From Clostridia bacterium (GTDB taxonomy: Bacteria > Bacillota > Clostridia > Oscillospirales > Butyricicoccaceae), in NCBI GenBank assembly GCA_017560175.1, contig JAFYOK010000015.1:1-9297 (forward strand): a stretch of DNA of 9,297 nt, in the 5' to 3' direction. The notes below the pieces were generated by a model. It did not search any database and was not told where the DNA came from. It was given only the letters and a program-made list of their open reading frames with translations. Below, one piece after another: positions 5,658 through 9,297 of this stretch (positions are counted from its first letter, which is position 1; every line of letters begins with the position of its first letter). Made by a program: the position numbers and the translations under genes.

Positions 5658-7742
5658 ATGATGAAAAAAGAAAAATGGATCGTTGCCCCAAAAGATGAGG
5701 GCCGGATCGCACTGCTGCAGCAGGGTCTGGGAATCTCGCATCTGGCGGCATCGGTTTTGGCTGCGCGCGGTGTCGGTACTGTCGATGAGGCGCTGACCTT
5801 TATGGATTGCGACTGGAAGCATCTGCATGATCCCTTCCTGATTGCCGATATGGATAAGGCGGTGGACATTCTGGAAGATGCCATTGCCAAAGGGGAGCGT
5901 ATCGCCATCTACGGCGACTATGATGTTGATGGCATCACAGCTACCGCCATTATGATCCGCTATCTCACCGGCCGCGGTGCCGATTGCCGCTATTATATTC
6001 CTGACCGTCTCAATGAGGGTTATGGCCTCAATGAAGCTGCCTTGTCGGGGCTGAAGGAAGACGGCTGCACGCTGCTGATCACCGTCGACTCGGGTATCAC
6101 AGCCACACAGGAGATCGAGCATGCCCGCAAGCTGGGCATTCGTGTCATCGTTACCGATCACCATGAATGTGCCGAAGTGCTTCCCAATGCCGATGCGGTT
6201 GTCAATCCTCGCCGTGCCGACAGTGCGTATCCTTTCCGTGAACTGGCCGGTGTCGGCGTTGCATTCAAGCTGATCTGTGCCATGGAGAAAGAACGTCCCA
6301 TTCAGCAGTTGCTCGATGAATATGTCGATGTTGTTGCATTGGGCACCATCGCCGACGTTATGCCGGTCATCGGCGAAAATCGTATTATCATTTCCGAGGG
6401 CCTTAAGCGCCTTCGTCATACAGAAAATCTCGGTCTGCGCACGCTGATGCAGAAGTTGGGTCTGGAGAGCAAGCCGCTGACGGCCAACTCGGTCAGCTTT
6501 GTACTGGCGCCCCGTATCAATGCGGCAGGACGTATGGGTGAGGCCGATTGCACCGCCCGTCTGATGCTGACCTCCGATCCCAAAGAGGCTTTTGACCTGG
6601 CAGAATATCTCTGCGACCTCAACCGTCGCCGCCAGGAAGAAGAAAATGCCGTTTATGAGCAGATCATCAGCCAGATCGAAAAAGATCCTGCGCTGGCTTC
6701 GGGCAAGATCATGGTCCTTTGGGGAGACGGCTGGCATACCGGTGTTATCGGTATTGTGTCCTCCCGTCTGGCCGACCGCTACGGTATGCCCTGTGTGCTT
6801 ATTTCCATGTGCGGCGACAGCGGCAAGGGTTCGGGTCGCAGCATCAAGGGCTTCAACCTCTATGAAGCGCTGGGTGAATGCTCCGACCTGCTGGAGCGTT
6901 ATGGCGGCCATGAACTGGCCGGCGGTCTGTCGATCTCCCGTGAGAATCTGGAAGCGCTCCGTGCCCGTCTGGAGGCCTGCGCCGAGCGCTGCGCCATTGA
7001 TGAGCCTCTGGAGCCCAGCCTCAACATCGATTGTGCCATCGATCCTCGTGATTTGACCATCGACAGCGTCAAGAGCCTGTCGGTGCTGGAGCCTTTTGGT
7101 ATGAGCAATCCCATGCCGCTCTTTGTTCTGTCGGGTGCCACCATCGAGGAGGTCACACCCATCAGCCACGACCGTCATGTCAAGCTGCTTTTCTCCAAGA
7201 ACGGCTACAGCTTCTATGGTTTTGTCTTTGGCATGGGTGCCCGCAGCTGTCCCTTTGTGGCAGGTGACGAGGCCGACCTGGTATTCTCGGCAGAGATCAA
7301 CTACTTCCGCGGCCGTGAGAGCGTGCAGCTGGTCGTCAAGGATATCCGTTGGGGTGAAGAGCCTGCCAAGTGTGATGCCTATGCCCAGAATGTCTTTGTT
7401 CGCTTTGCGGCAGGGGAGGAGATCACTGCAGAAGAGGCTCGCTATCTCTGTCCCTGCAGAGAGGATCTTGTGGCAGCTTTCCGTCATGTCCGCGCCAATC
7501 AGAGCAGCGGCATGCTTTGCGGTATGCCTCAGACCATCTACCGCAGGATCAAATACGAATCCAAATGCTGCATGAATCAGGGCCGCTTCCTGATCTGCAT
7601 GGATATATTCAAAGAGTTTGACATCTTCGATTATGAGCTTGTGGGAGACAATATTGCCATCCGCGATCTGCTCTATAAGGGAAAGGTCGACATCAACGGA
7701 TCGCGCATCCTTAAAAAGCTCATGGAAGTCATTAAGGGGTAA
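5658..7742 (+). CDS. recJ: single-stranded-DNA-specific 5'-3' exonuclease RecJ
   Basis: 694-residue RecJ, a DHH-superfamily nuclease that degrades single-stranded DNA 5' to 3' in recombinational repair, mismatch repair and stalled-fork processing. Visible motifs in order: DYDVDG (87-92), VDSGITA (143-149), TDHHE (166-170), NPRR (183-186), ALGTIADVMP (227-236), RINAAGRMGEA (286-296), and in the DHHA1 domain GKGSGRSIKGF (389-399) and GGHELAGG (416-423). Asp87, Asp89, Asp144, the DHH residues and Asp233 form the expected divalent-metal site. An OB-like region follows (about 455-565, with LEPFGMSNPMPLF). The extra C-terminal domain (about 570-694) is the Firmicutes type that makes this longer than the 577-residue E. 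coli enzyme. The frame is open to an ATG at 5613, but only ATG 5658 has a usable ribosome binding site (AAAGGA at 5641-5646, 11 nt away); 5661 is an adjacent alternative. It leads an operon with rel. Confidence 0.96.
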   Translation: MMKKEKWIVAPKDEGRIALLQQGLGISHLAASVLAARGVGTVDEALTFMDCDWKHLHDPFLIADMDKAVDILEDAIAKGERIAIYGDYDVDGITATAIMIRYLTGRGADCRYYIPDRLNEGYGLNEAALSGLKEDGCTLLITVDSGITATQEIEHARKLGIRVIVTDHHECAEVLPNADAVVNPRRADSAYPFRELAGVGVAFKLICAMEKERPIQQLLDEYVDVVALGTIADVMPVIGENRIIISEGLKRLRHTENLGLRTLMQKLGLESKPLTANSVSFVLAPRINAAGRMGEADCTARLMLTSDPKEAFDLAEYLCDLNRRRQEEENAVYEQIISQIEKDPALASGKIMVLWGDGWHTGVIGIVSSRLADRYGMPCVLISMCGDSGKGSGRSIKGFNLYEALGECSDLLERYGGHELAGGLSISRENLEALRARLEACAERCAIDEPLEPSLNIDCAIDPRDLTIDSVKSLSVLEPFGMSNPMPLFVLSGATIEEVTPISHDRHVKLLFSKNGYSFYGFVFGMGARSCPFVAGDEADLVFSAEINYFRGRESVQLVVKDIRWGEEPAKCDAYAQNVFVRFAAGEEITAEEARYLCPCREDLVAAFRHVRANQSSGMLCGMPQTIYRRIKYESKCCMNQGRFLICMDIFKEFDIFDYELVGDNIAIRDLLYKGKVDINGSRILKKLMEVIKG
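7734..7739 (+). promoter_or_regulatory. rel ribosome binding site inside the recJ 3' end
   Basis: AAGGGG forms the last two sense codons of recJ (Lys-Gly) and lies 8 nt before the rel ATG at 7748. Ribosomes finishing recJ would be placed to reinitiate at rel, so the two genes are likely translationally coupled. Confidence 0.75.
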
Positions 7743-7747
7743 AGCAT

Positions 7748-9297
7748 ATGGATAGAAATGACATCCCAAAAGAATATCTGGATAAAGTAGATCTGATCGC
7801 AGAACATCATCCCGAAGACAGGGATCTGATTTACGGTGCATTTGACTATGCACTGCAGCACCATGGAGATCAGCGCCGTAAGAGCGGTGAGCCTTATATC
7901 GTTCATCCCATTTCGGTCGCTTATATCATCGATGAGTGGGGCTTTGATACCGAGTCGATCCTGGCCGGTCTCCTCCACGATACCATCGAAGATACCGATG
8001 TCACCTTCCATGATGTCGAAAAGAAGTTCGGTACATCGGTTGCCGAGCTGGTCGACGGTGTCACTAAGCTGGGTCATGTCGTTTACCAGAGTCGTGAAGA
8101 AGAGCAGATGGAAGATCTGCGCAAGATGTTCATCGCCATGGCCAAGGACATCCGCGTTATTGTCATCAAGCTGGCCGACTCGACCCACAACATTCGCACC
8201 ATTGAGTTCAAGCGCATCGAATCTCAGCGTAAGAAGGCGCTGGAGATCATGGAGATCTATGCACCCATTGCCCACCGTCTTGGTATGCAGGCGGTCAAGT
8301 GGGAGCTGGAAGACCGTTCGCTGAAGGTTCTTGACCCTTATGGTTATGGCGAGATCAGCGATTATATCGGCGAGCGCTCCACACTGTATAACAACTTCCT
8401 CGAGCGTACCCAGCACAGTATCGGCGACATTGTGCGCCAGCAGGGGATCGATTGTTATGTCAAGGCTCGCGTCAAGTCGGTTTACAGCATCTATCGTAAG
8501 CTGTATGGCCAGAATCTGACCTTCTCCGAGTTGTACGATATCTGTGCAGCTCGTGTTATCGTTAAAACGCTTGGTGACTGCTATGCTGTCCTTGGTCTGA
8601 TCCACGAACAGTACCGTCCCGTTCCCGGCCGTTTTAAAGACTATATTTCTTCGCCCAAGCCCAATGGCTACCAGTCGCTGCATACCGTTGTCATCGGCAA
8701 GGATGGTATTCCTTTCGAAGTTCAGATCCGTACCGAAGAAATGGACCATACTGCCGAATACGGCATTGCTGCCCACTGGAAGTATAAGGGCGGCCTGAAG
8801 GGCCAGCAGAAGGAAGAAGCCTTTGCATGGGTTCGTCAGCTGCTGGAATCTCAGCAGGATGTTGAAGCGGAAGAATTTGTCCAGTCGATCAAGGTCGATA
8901 TGTTTGCTGACGAGGTTTATGTTTTCACCCCCGGCGGCGACGTTATCAATCTGCCCCAGGGCTCCACACCCATTGACTTTGCCTATGTCATCCATTCGGC
9001 AGTCGGCAACAATATGGTCGGTGCCCATGTCAATGGAAGGATCGTCAATTTTGACTATGAACTCAAGAGCGGCGAGATCGTTGACATCATCACGTCCAAG
9101 ACGTCCACCGGTCCCAAGCGCGGCTGGCTGCAGATCGTTAAGACCACCAGCGCCAAGACCAAGATCCGTCAGTGGTATAAGAGAGAGCGTAAGGAAGAGA
9201 ACATTGCCGAAGGTAAGGCAGAGCTGGAGCGCGAGCTGCGCGTCAACCTGCTGATGGATGAGTTCTCCGATCCCGAACTGAAGGAGATCATCCTCAA
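7748..9297 (+). CDS. rel: bifunctional (p)ppGpp synthetase/hydrolase Rel, 5' part (3' end outside window)
   Basis: An open frame of 516 codons from ATG 7748 to the right edge with no stop. Rel makes (p)ppGpp from ATP and GTP/GDP on starved ribosomes and hydrolyses it otherwise. The N-terminal HD hydrolase (about 25-190) has RRKSGEPYIVHP with Arg44 and His53, LLHDTIEDT with His77, Asp78, Glu81 and Asp82, plus Asp144 and Asn148. These are the positions known from the streptococcal Rel structure, so the hydrolase should be active. The synthetase (about 230-345) has YSIYRK (246-251), Asp264, Arg269, the RFKD motif (295-298), PNGYQSLHT (305-313) and FEVQIRT (323-329). RFKD, rather than the ExDD of E. 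coli RelA, marks a bifunctional Rel. The TGS domain (about 386-450) starts DEVYVFTPGGDV. The later C-terminal domains are cut off. Odd: the usual ADRLHNMRT reads ADSTHNIRT and the usual GRPKH reads ARVKS. It lies 5 nt after recJ; the apt gene found between them in many clostridia is missing. Confidence 0.95.
   Translation, partial: MDRNDIPKEYLDKVDLIAEHHPEDRDLIYGAFDYALQHHGDQRRKSGEPYIVHPISVAYIIDEWGFDTESILAGLLHDTIEDTDVTFHDVEKKFGTSVAELVDGVTKLGHVVYQSREEEQMEDLRKMFIAMAKDIRVIVIKLADSTHNIRTIEFKRIESQRKKALEIMEIYAPIAHRLGMQAVKWELEDRSLKVLDPYGYGEISDYIGERSTLYNNFLERTQHSIGDIVRQQGIDCYVKARVKSVYSIYRKLYGQNLTFSELYDICAARVIVKTLGDCYAVLGLIHEQYRPVPGRFKDYISSPKPNGYQSLHTVVIGKDGIPFEVQIRTEEMDHTAEYGIAAHWKYKGGLKGQQKEEAFAWVRQLLESQQDVEAEEFVQSIKVDMFADEVYVFTPGGDVINLPQGSTPIDFAYVIHSAVGNNMVGAHVNGRIVNFDYELKSGEIVDIITSKTSTGPKRGWLQIVKTTSAKTKIRQWYKRERKEENIAEGKAELERELRVNLLMDEFSDPELKEIIL

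Noticed and set aside
5448..7853. 801-codon open frame on the - strand across recJ
   Set aside because: It is the mirror of recJ. Antisense stops correspond to TTA, CTA and TCA in the + frame, which this genome avoids. The product has no recognisable motifs and lacks its own ribosome binding site.
7673..9028. 451-codon - strand open frame over rel
   Set aside because: It mirrors rel, whose + strand frame has intact HD, synthetase and TGS motifs.

Overview
The window looks like a chromosomal core-gene segment of a low-to-mid GC Gram-positive bacterium, most likely a gut-type clostridium (Bacillota, Clostridia; Oscillospiraceae/Ruminococcaceae is my best guess). The grounds are strong AGGAGG-type ribosome binding sites, extended -10 promoters, short intrinsic terminators after nearly every unit, a bifunctional Rel next to recJ, and heavy use of CTG, AAG, GCT, CCC and ACA codons in the ribosomal genes. 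The genus assignment is inference. All genes I can support lie on the + strand. I see no rRNA, tRNA, CRISPR array, insertion sequence or phage gene.

Region 1 (1-1601) is the translation unit: the 3' part of rpsB (ribosomal protein S2), a small hairpin over its stop codon, then tsf (elongation factor Ts), closed by two consecutive intrinsic terminators. The pyrH and frr genes that often follow tsf are not here.

Region 2 (1602-5439) holds two tandem paralogous M20-family amidohydrolases of the AbgB (p-aminobenzoyl-glutamate hydrolase subunit B-like) type. They are about 70% identical by hand count and align without a gap over about 470 residues. A small GNAT acetyltransferase gene lies between them. 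Each amidohydrolase has its own extended -10 promoter, and in both promoters a TTGC(N4-5)GCAA inverted repeat covers the -35 box at the same distance from the -10. This suggests a shared regulator. No abgA-like partner or abgT-like transporter is in the window.

Region 3 (5440-9297) is a stress and repair unit. A strong consensus-like promoter precedes recJ (single-strand 5'-3' exonuclease), which is followed after 5 nt by rel, the bifunctional (p)ppGpp synthetase/hydrolase. The rel ribosome binding site lies inside the last codons of recJ, so the two are probably co-transcribed and translationally coupled. rel runs off the right edge after its HD, synthetase and TGS domains.

The window does not show an obviously new defence or mobile system. 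The most interesting signals are the duplicated AbgB-like pair with its matching promoter palindromes and paralog-specific histidine losses, and unusual substitutions in normally invariant motifs of Rel.
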